From assembly GCA_021234155.1 (NCBI GenBank), contig JAJEKV010000002.1, forward strand, positions 42,397,203-42,461,202: a DNA stretch of 64,000 nucleotides, written 5' to 3'. Source of the DNA: Isoetes taiwanensis. Its lineage: Eukaryota; Streptophyta; Lycopodiopsida; Isoetales; Isoetaceae. Numbering within the stretch: the first letter of the stretch is position 1; every line of letters starts with the position of its first letter. Positions 20,731-33,689 of the stretch are shown one piece after another. The notes under the pieces were generated by a model. That model ran no database searches and was not told where the DNA came from. It worked only from the letters and a program-made list of their open reading frames with translations. Both the position numbers and the translations under genes were made by a program.

Positions 20731-23535
20731 GCTACACAATCTCGGATCACTTCCCTCAGATGATTACTATCATGGGAAATGATAACAGAAATAAAAAGAA
20801 GTCTTATTTTAAGATGAACGTAAGCCTTTTGGACCAGGAGGATTTCATGACCAGACTTCAAGATATCATTAATTGTCATCCCCAAAATATAAGAATTCAG
20901 ATCGAGAAGGAGGAAATTAGAATTGCCAAAGGATGGAGGATGAAAGCTAAAATTAAGGAGCTCAAGGAGGACGAGAGATGCAACTCCAAGTACTTCTTTG
21001 TTAAGGCTAAGTCTAGGATCAAAAGAAATCAGATCTATGAAGTTAAGGTAGGGGATATTACAATTTTTGGGGATAATAACCTTAAAGATGATGTTGTTGA
21101 TCATTTTATTAACATCATGGGAACTAATATGGATTGCTCTGATGATACGATGGACAACTTCATTAATGTGAAAAAGAGGGTCAATGATATTCAGAATGAT
21201 TTGATAACTAATCCCTTTGTAAATGAGCAGCTCAGAAAAGTGGTCAAAGGTATGAAGAATGGAAAAAACCCTGGGCCAGATGGTCTTCTAGCTGAATTCT
21301 TCAAGAAAGCCTGGCCCATTTTAGGGGACTGTATCACCAAGTTAGCCAATGAGTTCAGAATTGGAAAATGTCTAGATGCTAGAATCAACACCAACCTTAC
21401 TGCTCTTATCCCAAAGATTGCTCCTGTCTTTTTTTCCGATTACAGACCCATTTCTTTGACTAATGTTATTTACAAGGTTATTGCAGGTGCCATTGCTGCC
21501 AGACTTAAGAAGGTTCTCGATTCTGTAATCAGTAATTCTCAGTCAGCTTACCTTAAGGACACATATATTCTTGATAATGTAATCACAGCTATTTTGGGTC
21601 TGCAATGGGCCAAGGATTTCAAACCGGAGGTGGCTCTTCTCAAACTGGACATTAACAAGGCTTTTGATACAATAAGCTGGAATTTCCTCTTCAAAAGTTG
21701 TAAAGCCTTGGGATTTAATGATGAAAGTATTGGAATCTTTAGAGCTATTCTCAGGAATTCCATATCTACTGTTCTTATAAACGGAGAGTGTAGCCCCTTC
21801 TTTTCTATCCAGAGAGGGTAAAACAAGGTCGTCCTCTTGCACCCTTCCTCTTCTTGATTGTCATGGAGGCTCTTCACAGTAAATTGGAAGATGCCAAGCT
21901 TACTAACTCAATTAAGGGTCTTCACCTCCCTGAGAACTCTCAGGCAGATCAAATCCTTAATGGGAATTTTGCAGATGATATCTTTATTCTGATTTCTATG
22001 GATCACAAATCCATCATTAATACTCAGCAGATCCTTAATGATTTTGGAGAAGCCTCAGGTTGCAAGATCAGCCCTCTCAAATCGGCAATTCAAACGAGAG
22101 ATGAAGACAAAGGTGTACATGTGGCTAGCCTTTTAGGTTGTAAGTATAACACCCCTTGCACTAAATCTAAGATTCTGGGGATTCCTTTTGCTATTAGATG
22201 CAATGCTTCAGATTTATGGAGCAATATTATTGACAAGTTATATAAAAAGGTTGACTCTTTGAACTCTAAATATCTATCCAAAAATGGCAGGGCTATTATT
22301 GCCAATTTTGTGATTTCGTCATCACAGGTTTATCAATCCTCGGTTATTTTAGCTCCAAAAAGGTCTCTAACAAACTTCAGAGCATTATTGGCAGCTTCAT
22401 AGCTTGTGGTCAGAACAGGAGATGTTGGCACCCTGTGTCAATGAAGGAATGTTGTAAAGCTAAAAAGGAGGGCGGTATCGGCACCATCAATATTGGAAAA
22501 CAGGGTTTGGCCCTAGCAACAAAATATTTCTACAAAGCCTGCTATGATAAAATCAGACATCGATCTCTATTTTAAACAGGCATTACATCAACAGATGCCA
22601 TCCCTATGGATGGAGATCTCTAAGAATGGAGCTTCCACACTCGATCTATTTCCCATTTTCTGTCCCAAATAACACCCCATGAATTATCAAGAAGTGGATA
22701 AAAGCTTGGCTGGACATTAGGGAGATGTATACGTGGAAGAACGGGCTTTCAATGGAGCAATCTATTTTTTGGAATCCAGCTTTAATTCTTGACAATCCTA
22801 ACATGTGCCTAGCTTGCCACTTCCCTGATCAGGCAAAGCTTTGGAAAGCAAAGGGGGTGATTCTTATCAAAGACCTTTTTGACAATGACGGGGTTATTAC
22901 TTTCCATAATTCTGTTCTTGCAGGGGAAGACAACCATACAAAATTACTCTATGAAGCTATTACTAACACCATCTCTCATGACAATTGGTCTAATGCTGAG
23001 AACACTTGGCAGCATAATGGGAAGCATGGCTACTCAGTGAGTCTGACATACAGATTTCTGATAAGCAATCAAGAGATTACCATCCACCTGAAATGGGGAG
23101 TTCTCCCTGACAGGGCCAGAAGAAATCTGAATTATATGTGGAGCAGCCCTGTCAATCCAAAAATTAAAGCTTTCATGTGGCAACTTTGGCACAGGAGCCT
23201 GGCAACTAATTGTAAGAGATATAAATTATCAATGGCTAACTCGGATGTCCATGACAGGTGTTTGAATGCTAAGGAGGACGAGAATCACCTTTTCAGGCAT
23301 TGCATGTGGTCGGAATAGATTTTAGAGCTGGCCTCTAATGTTTTTGGTTCTGACTTGGTAGCTTTGAGTGAAACCAACTTTTTTATGCCCTCAAACCCTG
23401 GTGACTGGAGGATTTACATTCTCCTTTGGAGAATTTGGAAAGGAAGAAATGCCTTCATTTTTAATTGTGAAATCATTCCCCCTGAGGGAATAATTACACA
23501 TGTTTGCTATGATATTAATTGGATTCATGAGATTT
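20731..23535 (+). mobile_element. L1 LINE, 3' half (end of endonuclease, RT, zinc finger)
   Basis: The frame 20712-21821 begins inside the endonuclease end (GGYTISDHFP) and runs into reverse transcriptase: KNPGPDGLLAEFFKKAW, DYRPISLTNVIYKVIA and LLKLDINKAFDTISW. One frameshift near 21822 separates it from the next frame, which has QGRPLAPFLFLIV and the catalytic FADD (GNFADDIFILIS). A later frame, 22725-23318, carries the zf-RVT end. So this L1 ORF2 is a pseudogene with at least one frameshift and several stops. The 5' end is not an ordinary truncation: the missing 5' half lies at 38869-41875 on the other strand. The 3' end is overrun by a T-rich tract that belongs to the next, opposite L1. 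Confidence 0.85.
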
Positions 23536-26500
23536 TATTATTTTTTTTTATTTTTATTTTTTTTTGGAGGTAAGGTGTTTTTCTATTCATAAAGATGATT
23601 TACATAATCCTGAAGTATACTATCAGTAGTATACTTTTTAACATAATGTCATATGCACATTTCTCATGAAAGGAGTGTGAACAAAAATGTAAACAAAAAC
23701 TGATATAAGTCTGCTACATAGTATTTCATGCAAAATTATAAGATCCGACTCTTAATCAGCTGAAAATTTATTTTGTTATCTCCTACTGTGCCTCAATCAA
23801 GTCTTGCATAGTTAAATCCGAGACTCTATTCCTGCCAAATATATTCAGCAACGTGTCGAGTTTTGCCACGGGATAATTGGTGAAGTCCAACAGCAGAAGA
23901 ACATGGGCTTCCCTTTTTTGCTGCCATTTATGATATAGGTTCATGAAAAAAGGCCTCAGATTATTGTGGCTCCAAGCCTCAGGTCTCTTGAGAATCTTCT
24001 TCAATGCAGAAGTGTGGATCATCTCTTGTTTTAACTGTATGAAGATGTCTTCTTCTTCAATCCTGGGCAGATTCGAGTCTTCACTATCTGAGTCCTCAGC
24101 AACTCCCATTCCTCGATCTGAAGCTCCATACCTATTCAGCCTCCTCATAGCATCTGTGTAAAATATCATCATCATCACTAGTTAGACTTAGCACAAAAAA
24201 TTCATAAAATCCCTGAAATCTACCCAAGGCTGTCCATTCTCTATCATAGTTCTTCCCTTTCAAGGATTTATGGGCCACTGTTGTACCCTTTAGCTCTGAT
24301 AGGAAAGTTTGTTTGAGCCAAATCAAGTTAGGATTTTTATGTTGCATAGCAACTCTGTTTCTATGTTTCCAAACTGCCCAACAGCCAAGTGACCTTGTAG
24401 TACTCAATAATCTATTGTCTGTGTCTAAAAACTCAATGAGTCCTCCTTCCCCAATTGCTCCTTTATTGACATGAGCTGCCCAATTCCAAAATTCTGTTAT
24501 AATTTTGCACTGGAAAACATGGTTTAAAGTTTCTACCTCACCACAACCCATCGGGCACATCTGTGAGATAGATGCATTAAACTTTGATCGCTTCCAATTT
24601 GTCACTAATCCTTGGTGGATTATAAGCCAACTGAAAGTTTTAACCTTGTTTGCACTATAGTTTTTTCAACCTTTTTTACAAACTTTAGCTAAGTCTGTCT
24701 CAGTACAATTCCATAGTCGAGTAGCTCTTGAATCTTTATGTTTCATTAGAGCCTTGTATATTTCTTTCATTGAATATATCTCCTTACCTTTCATGGTCCA
24801 TTGACAGCAGCTACTAGATAATTCATCAAAATGCTTAACTTTATCCATCATTGTATTATAGATCTTTTTGTCCAGGTTTGAGCCTTTAGTAACTCTAGCT
24901 ATTTCAGTCCAAGACTTCCATCCAGCTGTATCATCCTTAAGATCTCCAATCTGCCTAAGGCCGGCCTGATGCCACTGCATGTATTTCTGAGGATGTTTAC
25001 ATGCCAAACACTCATTTGCACTATCAATCATTCCTGGATGCCAAAAGAAATTCACTTCTTTGGACTTAGCATCAATGCATGGGGGCCTATAGCAGAGAGA
25101 GGCTAGGTTCCAGGCCTCAAACATTTGTCTAAGGATATTGGAAGTATTTGAGCAAGCTATAGATTGGAAATAGGCAGAGTCAGGTAACTGGTGCTTAAGA
25201 CTGTGACTTCCAACTGGGTGTGATTGTTGCACCCAATATCTGATCAGTTTTTGGGCTGGAGATGGTGAATTGTTTTGGATAGCTCTCCATATCATCTTTC
25301 TGCTAGTGCTTGTGCTTGCACAAACAGGTCCTTGCATCCTAGTCCCCCTTCCTTTCTTGATTTGGTCAAATCATCCCATGCTACTTTATGTGTGCCCTGC
25401 CAAATAAACTTCCTAATTGCTGCTTCAATTTCGGCATATGAGGCTCTATCTCCTATAATAGCTGAGAAAAAATAAACATGAGTGCTTCCAATTACTGCAT
25501 TTGCTATCTGGACTCTACCAGCTAGAGATAAAGAGGAGGATTATGACCCCAATTTTCTTTTAATCCTAGACACAATTGGTTCCCACAGACCTTTAAGTGA
25601 AGAGTTCAATGCTAGCGGGATCCTTAAAATAACTGTAGCAGCCTCCTTATTCTGAATTTTAATACCTTGCAAAGATCCTTCCTGGGAATCTAAGATTATG
25701 GCACTTTTGCTCCTATTCAAGGCCACACCTGATATCCTACCGAACTTCTCCATGGCAGCTAAGAAATTTGATAACCTCTCTCCATCCTTTTTCAAAAAAA
25801 ACAAAGGTATCATCGGCATATTGCATAATGGAGAAGCATCCCTGTCCTCCTGGTAATTGCAGACTTTGGATATCCCCTTTTTCTTGCATGTGCATCACCA
25901 GTTTTGTCAACACTTCAGCTACAATTAAGAATAAGTAAGGGGCTAGTGGGCAGCCTTGCCTTACCCCTCTCCTACAGGGAAAGTGATCTAAGGGAGATCC
26001 ATTAATTATCAGAGCTGAAGTTGTTGTTGTGTTAAAACCAAAGACTTTCTGATATACCAGTTCAGAGAATCCAAGGTGGGCCATAGCTTTCTCTAAGAAT
26101 TGCCAGCTTATTGTATCATATGCTCTTCTGAAATCTAACTTGAGGAGCATACAATCCTGCTTTTATAACCTGTTCCAATGTAATCCCTCAACTGCTCCAA
26201 TGTAGTTATCCAGAATATATCTTTGAGGAAGAAAGACTGACTGACAAGGATTAATCACCCTGATCAAACTTGGCTTCAATCTATTGGCTAGTATCTTAGC
26301 TAACACTTTGTATGTGGTGTTAGTAAGTGAAATTGGCCTCCAATCTCCAATATTCATAGGGCAATTGATTTTAGATATGAGGGAGATTTGCCCAGCATTG
26401 ATTGCAGGGTGTAGATATTTAACTTGCCATGCTCCCTGGATGAAGGTTATAATGTCATCCTTCATGATTCCCCAGAATTCTAGATAGAACTCAGGCTGAA

Positions 26501-28190
26501 GTCCATCAGGCCCTGGACTCTTTCCATGTGCCATAGATTGTAATGTCTCTTTAATTTCCTTTTCTGTAGGTATTTCCAGCAAGTCTTTATCCTTTATTTC
26601 TGGCCCTTTTGGAATTTCAGCAAAAAATTCATCCATTATCTTATCATCCACTTCATACTTGGAGAACAAATCCCTGTATTCCTTGTGGAAGAAATCCTTT
26701 ATCTCCTGTGTGATCAGTGAATTCCCATTCCCATCTGCAACTTGAACAATTCCATTATTCAAAATTCTGTATTTGGCTGTCCTAAAGAAGAAAGCAGACC
26801 CTGCATCATCCATTTCATTAATGTATTTGCATTTACTTCTGACTGCCAAACTCTTTGCTTCTGCTTCCTCTATTTGTTTAACTTTAATCTCCAACTCTGA
26901 TTCCTTATCCTGCCAAATCTAATTGTCTTTATCTTGGAATAGCTGTCTTCTGATTTCTCTCATGGTCTCATACACCTGTTTTTCTTTCCTTCTCTTTAAA
27001 TTCCACTGTTTACCCCATTCCTTGATCCAAGATTTAATCTTCTTCAATTTTTGAACAAAGGAATTCATGGATTCTGTGAGGGGGACCCTTGGAAGCTGAT
27101 TATAAAATTGTAGGAATTCCTCACAGAATTGTTTGTTTTGTAACATTCCTGTATTAAACTTAAATGAGGTATTTATTCCCCACTTCTGAGAGGACACCAT
27201 ACTTCCCAAGAATTGGGGCTAATGGTCCGAGATGGAATTTTCCACATCACATGAGGTACACAGGTTGTCCCAATCCTGCAGGTCATCATTGCACAAGTAG
27301 AATCTATCAAGTAATTGATAAGAGGAAGAAGGGGGGATATAGATGAAATTTGTCATCAGCTTGTCCCATGCCAATCTTTCCCCCTTGGACATATTGATCT
27401 GATTCCCCAGTTTTTGATCCCATACTGGGGTGTTGTTAAAGTCACCTGCCATGAGCCAGTCTTGGATCCAAGTGTCAATTTGCCTTCATTGCTCCTCTCT
27501 TTCAGCAGGATCTGTTGAAGCATATACGTTGATTATTCCAATCATATTTTTCCCTTTTTTCAAAACTGCCACAATCCATCTTCCACTGCAATGCTTATAC
27601 TTCTCCACACAGTCAAATCCTTTCCAAACCATGCATATTCCTCCTTTTGTTCCATCTGCTGGAGCCCATACTGAATCTCCATTTGGTATAATCCATTTTC
27701 CCAGATTTGATGCTTCGAATTCTGGCAATCTGTGTTCCTGTAACAATTAAAGCCCTTTTTCTTTTTAGAGGACCTTTGATTCCTCTCAAATTCCATGTTG
27801 TAATCCTCATTGGGCAAATAACTTCTTCCTGCCTTGACTCCTTAGGTTCAGAATTGGACTGTTTTCTGAAAAATGTACTACTTTGGTTCCTTTTTTCTTG
27901 GTGTGAGGAGTGTAAAATTTATCACCATCCTCCTCTGGTCCCTTGATATTTTGATTCCATTTGATTTCAGCTAGAATCATTCTAGATAGGCTTATTGGCC
28001 TATTGTTCAGCTCAGGTTCAATTACCAGGCCATCTATTATGATTTTATTCTTTGGACTTAATGGTCTATTCTCTTGAATTCCCAGGCCTTCTGTTTGAAG
28101 ATGACCAGGTGGACTTGTTGGTCTATTCCCTTTAATTCCCAGGCCAAGTGGCAAAGGCTGTCTAGTTGGACTTACTGGTCCCAGGCCACC
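23536..28190 (-). mobile_element. L1 LINE, minus strand, nearly complete ORF2
   Basis: The T-rich tract at 23536-23570 is the poly(A) end seen from the plus strand. Reading the minus strand from 28190: a Pro/Asn-rich ORF1-like tail, endonuclease start MRITTWNLRGIKG near 27810, endonuclease end near 27230 (DVENSISDH), an RT region with KSPGPDGLQPEF, WRPISLTNTTYKVLA, LLKLDFRRAYDTISW, QGCPLAPYLFLIV and MQYADDTFVFF, and a zf-RVT finger near 24560 (CPMGCGEVETLNHVFQC). Frames change several times, so ORF2 is not functional. The 5' end lacks most of ORF1. It is inserted tail to tail against the 3' end of the plus-strand L1. Confidence 0.85.
23783..24178 (-). CDS. Open frame downstream of L1 ORF2
   Basis: A 131-codon minus-strand frame starts just before the ORF2 stop (24132) in a different frame and runs well beyond it. 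It is acidic at first (SDSEDSNLPRIEEEDIF) and then helical and basic (KILKRPEAW, MNLYHKWQQKRE, HVLLLLDFTNYPVAKLDTLL). It may be the original C-terminal extension of ORF2 put out of frame, or a separate small ORF. Its function is not recognised. Confidence 0.35.
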   Translation of the reverse strand: MMMMIFYTDAMRRLNRYGASDRGMGVAEDSDSEDSNLPRIEEEDIFIQLKQEMIHTSALKKILKRPEAWSHNNLRPFFMNLYHKWQQKREAHVLLLLDFTNYPVAKLDTLLNIFGRNRVSDLTMQDLIEAQ

Positions 28191-28454
28191 TGGTTATTTT
28201 AATATAATAATATAAAAACATTGCTAAGGGTGGCTTATTTGAATAACCCTGAGAAGTTGCCCCCTTGTGGGCACGAGGCAATGATACACCATTAATGTGA
28301 TAGAATTATGGAGCTAGCTGCTTCGACTGTGATAGACTGTTGTGACCATGGACATCCTCGGCAAGAGTGGTCTGCACATGTATTATAAAGGTCATAATTG
28401 AACATCACATGTCATAATCTGGTGATTGCTTCAATGTGTCTTGTTGTCTTGGTA

Positions 28455-31395
28455 TTTTTTTTTTTGAAGGATATAGGAATATATTAAACCACTAGAATGC
28501 GATCAAGTACAATGATAAGTGTGGTGCTAAGAAATGAAGTGCCCGTCATGATTCACAATCTGTAGGAATGTCGACCAAATTTCCCGCTTAACTATGCCAG
28601 ACAGGCTTGAGACTTGGTAAGCCTGCCATAACTTATGCCTCAAGATCGGAACCAAACGAAAAGGGCTAAGCACTGCATTCTGAAAGACCTTCGCTCTCCG
28701 TCTTTTCCAAATCAACCACAGAAGCCAAGCTCTGCATAAATGGAATGCCTGCTGCTTGGCCACTGGCCAACTGCTAGGAAAGACTCCCAAGAGAATCTTC
28801 TGACTGCACAGTGAAGACCCAAAGAGGGCTCTCACCCAGGACCAAGTGCCCCTACCTCTGTGCATAGGACAAAGCAGTGCTCAATGGTCTCTCGACGCCT
28901 CCCACATAGAGGGCATGTTTCCGCTACCTGAGGCTTGAACCTGTGGACTCGGACATTCACCCTGAGGCTACCGTGCAAGATCTGCCACAAAAGGGTACGG
29001 ATTTTAGGAGGAGGCAATGTATTCCACGCCCACTTCCACGTGGCGGGCCACTTACTCTCTGGAAGCTTAAGCGACCACTTATCCGAAGGCGGCAACGTAT
29101 CCTGAAGCGCTAGAAGCCCATAAGCCGATGCTACAAACTGAGATGCATCAAGTCCACTGTGCGACTTCCAAACGCGATTGACTTGAGAAGACAACTGTAA
29201 TGGAATAGCATTAGCAATTCTGGCCCAAGTCCGTATGTTCCACTGCCGAAGGCCAAATCGTTCCCTAAAAAACTCCCACGGCGCCAGATAACCCTCCCAA
29301 TACCAGTCACGGATGGATGTTACCCCTGCAGCAATCCATCGGCGCTGAGTACTTGGGTGTAGGGAAGAGGCCAAGGGAGATGCAGAATCCAAGGGTACCC
29401 AGAGAAAGGGCGATGAGGCTACCATACACCTGCTAGAGTCCAATGAAAAGAGAACCTTGACAACCTTCCAGGCCTTCAGGAGACCCTTAAGAAAAGGCGA
29501 AGCATGAGGGAATGGCCGCAAATCCTCAAACAGAGCCCACGGCAACTGAGCCAGAATTGCTGGCTTCCTAAACACAATAGAGTGGCGAAGCGACTGTGCC
29601 AACAGAGCCAAACCTAGGGATTGTTGCTCCTGCAACAACTGCCAGATGAATTTCGACACTAGAACCTTCGTATGCAACGACACATCAAGCATACCTAAGC
29701 TCCCCGCCTTTCTGGGGTGCACACACTTCCACCATGCGACCTTCACTGTAGCCCCTCCTCATTTCCTCCCCAAATAAAATTGCGAATGGGGTCATCCAAC
29801 TCCTTAACCACACTTTCTGGCGCAAGTATGCAGGAGGCTGCGTAAACATGAGTGCTACAGAGCACTGACTTGGTTACCAGAATCCTACCAGCCATGGTGA
29901 GTTTACTTCCCCTCCACTAGTCCAGATGTTGTTTAAGATTCTGTAATGTCTCCGCCCAAATTGCCCTAGCATTAATGTCCAAGCCAAATGGTATGCCTAA
30001 CCGTTTGGCAGCTGTGTGTGGCGGTGTAGCCCAGGGAAACTGACTCAACCACGCAGGAGGAGGTTCCTCCAGTACCCACATGGCCGAGCACTTCGACAGT
30101 TAAGCAAGCACCCTGAAGCTAAAGAAAAGGCATCCAAAATATTCTTGGCTGCCTGGAGATTGGACTCATCTGCATGAAGAAAGAGGAATGTATCATCCGC
30201 AAATTGACTGCAAACCTGCTGCGATCCATCACCCATGCGAAGACCTTGCACCACATTGTCAGCAACTGCCACCTGAAAAAGTTGCGAAAGAGCTTCTGCC
30301 ACTATAGTGAACAGAAAGGGGGCCAACGGACATCCCTACCTAATGCATCGGCCCACAGAGAAGATTGAGGAGGTCTCACCCTGACACCACACTGTCGCCC
30401 TAGCAGACACGTGCAGCTTCATAACCGTTTCCCTGAAACTAGGTCCACACCCAAAGGCCTGCATCATATCTGCCAAGAACTGCCAGCTGACACTGTCATA
30501 AGCCTTGGCAAAGTCCAGCTTAAGAAAAACAAGAGGCTGCCTCATCCTACGAGCCCAATGCACACCTTCAAAAGCAGCAGCCACATTATGAAGAATATTC
30601 CGCTGAGGGAGAAAACCAGACTGCTCTGGGCTAATGGCGTGAACTAGTACTGGCTTAAGCCTCTCCGCCAAAGCCTTAGCAATGATTTTATACACTACAG
30701 ACAATAGAGTAATAGGCCTCCAGTCATTGATGGTTTTAGGATGCTTACATTTGGGTATAAGTGAAATACAGTCTGTATTCAGTAATCGAGTTATTCCCCA
30801 AAAGATCCACATACACCTGCACCACCGAGTCCCCCACCCACTCCCAGTACTACTGAAAAAACTCCACTGGTATTCCGTCCAACCCAGGACACTTATTCCG
30901 AGCCAACAGACGGCATGCGTCCCCCAACTCCTGCCCTGTCAACGGATCCTCTAAGCTCTGTCTTTGAAGGGCTGAGATTCTTGGCGATACCTTGGCCAGC
31001 ACCAGCTCCTGAAAAACACTCTGTGAGGGAAGCGGGCTCTCCTTGAAAAACCTTTCACAGTGCGCTGCTACAAAGGCCTTGATAGCATCTGGTTGCTACA
31101 ACAACACTCCCTGGGGTGTAACTATGTCAGCCATGGCAGCTGCATACTTCTTCTGGCGGGCTGCTCAGAAAAAGACTTTAGAGCAAGTGTCAGACTGTTT
31201 CAGCCACGTCAAACCCGCTTTGACCTTGGCCTGCGACATCTTGGCCTCCTCGTCAACCACGATCTGACGAAGCACCTGCTGCTCACACAAGCCATCAGAG
31301 ACTCGCCCTCTAAGAGACTCCAGTTCCGCATATAAGGCATCCAACCTGCGACGCTGAGCCGAAGCCTTTTGCCGCCCCCGTTGTGGTGAAGTGGG
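28455..31395 (-). mobile_element. L1 LINE, minus strand, 5'-truncated
   Basis: A run of 11 T at 28455-28465 marks the 3' end. On the minus strand the pieces are: a pre-RT helix near 31400-31170 (RRLDALYAELESLRGRV, WLKQSDTCSKVFF), RT near 30812-30336 (NDWRPITLLSVVYKIIAKAL, LKLDFAKAYDSVSWQFL), SQFADDTFLFLHAD near 30200, and a long frame 29746-28832 ending in the zf-RVT finger CPLCGRRRETIEHCFVLC. The copy lacks ORF1 and the endonuclease and has several frame changes. It is GC-richer than the other L1s here and belongs to the same subfamily as the copy at 32580-33654, sharing DWYW, WEFFR and LPPPK words. Confidence 0.85.
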
Positions 31396-32323
31396 TTGGG
31401 AGGGAATAGGCATTCACATAGTTGGAATTTGAACAAAAGTGCTTTCTGGGGTATGGCAGAGTCTGATGAACAGGGGTTTGTCAAGGTGAATGGGGTTGAG
31501 AACAATTTTGACAATGCATAGGGGACCTTGGACGTGAAGAGGTCCGAGGGTGGGTGGTGCCGAATGGGCACGGGAACGTGGGCGACCACGTTAGATATCA
31601 TAATCTTCATAATAAGAGTCACGAATAACATCCCCTCACTGTTGTCGGGCTAAGCGAGCAGCAGTCTAGCTAAGGAGCTTTTCTTGAGTGGAAGTCTGAA
31701 AAGACATTGGAGAAGAAAAGAACAAGGACCCGGCAATCGGGGACATTGTCTAGGATCCGGAAGATCCTCTATGAAAACCTTTGTGTCCAACAAACAGCTC
31801 CTCTACAGGAAAGTGTCACGAGGGCTTTTGCAATAACAAGAAAAACAAAAAACTGAAGAACAGGAAGAATCAAGAGAACAATGAGTGAAGATAAGAGAAA
31901 ATTTTGGATAATCACTAAGAATACATGAAATCTCTAGGGAGGAGGTGAGACAACAAAGATGCCAGAACTTGTCTAAACTTCTAAGTCTAAACTTTTGATA
32001 TATATATAGTACAATGGCCGCTGGCCCAGAATAGCAAAAAGATTGCCATTTCAGAGTCTTCGGTTACCTAATCCCCGGGCACTGCCATGATCTCTGGAAT
32101 CATAATTGCCGTGATTCATGCCATAAAGACTGACAGGCCGTGGGTTCCTTTATGCCCTGGACTCTCTTGGTCTCTTCTTCTTAGTTGGCATGGTCTTGGC
32201 ACCTGACGTGGACGCCTGGCCTTTACCTTTAGGCTCCTTTGTATACTTTAGAAATAGTCCGGTGCCTTTGGGCACGGGACTAACGACCGGGGCAAAGTTA
32301 TTTAGTCAGAAAAGGTTCTAACA
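31396..32323 (-). mobile_element. Possible LTR-retrotransposon 5' end with LTR (fossil)
   Basis: The block 31814-32323 read on the minus strand starts TGTTAGAACC, ends CTCGTGACA, has a TATATATATA box near 32000 about two thirds along, and is about 510 bases long. This is LTR-like. The sequence on its inner side (31813-31396) would be the leader and first gag codons. It is joined directly to the 5' end of the neighbouring L1. No primer-binding site or second LTR was identified, so family and age cannot be given. It is broken and partial. Confidence 0.4.
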
Positions 32324-32568
32324 TCGTTTACATCACCCAAGACATGTGAATAGACCAAACTCGTGTACAAACAAAAATTCGACATCCTCTTGTAAGCTTA
32401 ATGCTGCTTCAATAATCTTACATACAAAAAAGCAAAGTGTTTTTCCGTTACCTCTAATGGCTGCTGATACAGAAATAACAATAGCAAAGTCATTGCCCAA
32501 CCACATAAGATCCGTGATATTGGAGATGTGGCCTTGGAATCAAGTTCATACTCTGCATGCTTATATAA
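32324..32568. other. Short unassigned spacer
   Basis: Between the LTR-like block and the target-site copy of the next L1. No feature recognised. Confidence 0.4.
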
Positions 32569-32577
32569 GTTAGCATT

Positions 32578-32613
<36 letters not shown>

Positions 32614-33665
32614 AAGAACTGTGTCATCAATATATTAAAAGAATGGTAATGTTCCAAAGTAAGTGAGGAGGAAGGAGAACTGCCCCAAAGAGACAGCGAT
32701 ACCTCGACACTCCACAACAAACTCACAAAAAAACTGCAACTCTACTGTTGTACAAACCGACCATCACCATCTACAACACCCAAGAAGTCCCGCCAAATGG
32801 CAAACTTCCGCTCTACTAATCCTGGGAACACCAGAAAGCTTTGAAATAGCTTGTACCTGAGTCGAGGAATCAGAGAGGCTGCAGGCTGTTGAATCCCCTG
32901 AAAGATCCACAACCGCCGCCGCTTCCAAATCAACCACACCAACCAAGCCACGCACAGATGCAAGGCTTGCTGCTGCAAGAGCGGCCAAGCACCGGGATAC
33001 ACATGAAGCAAAGAATCTGGGGCTAGTCAATCTCACCTGAAACAGAGCCCTAACCCAATCCCATGCAGCCTGCAAGTGAGGGCATAAAACCAGACAATGC
33101 TCCACAGTCTCACGATGAAGGCCACAACAGGGCAGAGAGGGCTCACACCCGGCCTAAACTGACTCACAAGGGCATTCACCCTGATACAACGGTGCACCAC
33201 TTGCCACAGAAGCACCCTAACCTTCGGTGGGGGAAGTGAGCTCCATGTCCACATCCAAACCGAGCGCCATCGAGAACCCGGAAGCTGCAGAGACCACTTG
33301 CCTGAAGGGGGCAGTGTGTCATGAATAGCCAGCACCCGGTAACAAGACCGCACAAAACAAAGAAGCCACAACATCCGGATGAACCTTCCAAACCTGCACC
33401 ACCACATCATCCTGAGGGACTATAGGTATGTGTAGCGGAATATTCCCCGCCACTTGTTCCCGTGATAGTCTTGGTCCGCGCCCTCAGCGAAAAGCGAGCT
33501 CGAAAGAACTCCCACGAAGTTAACTGACCACCCCAATACCAATCCTCCAAGGTGAGCACAGCAGCTCGCCTCCAACGGGCCTGCGTCCGAGCATGCACGG
33601 TGGCAGCCAAGGACAAGTGCGCAGGGGGTAGAGGAACCCACAAGAAAGGAGAAGGTTAGCATTAG
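32569..33665 (-). mobile_element. Short L1 insertion with 33-nt poly(A) and 11-bp target-site duplication
   Basis: The element proper is 32580-33654. It starts with 33 uninterrupted T on the plus strand (poly(A) on the minus strand) and is flanked by perfect copies of GTTAGCATTAG at 32569-32579 and 33655-33665. Coding remnants are the C-terminal third of ORF2 (WVPLPPAHLSLA, WYWGGQLTSWEFFRARF, LPPSGKWSLQLPGSRW, WQVVHRCIRVNALV). Frames change more than once. The perfect duplication and long unbroken tail point to a young insertion. It belongs to the same subfamily as the L1 at 28455-31395. Confidence 0.92.
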
Positions 33666-33689
33666 GTTAATGTGCATGGATATAGAAAA

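Noticed and set aside
32490-32726. Lysine-run open frame
   Set aside because: It reads through the poly(A) tail of the L1 insertion.
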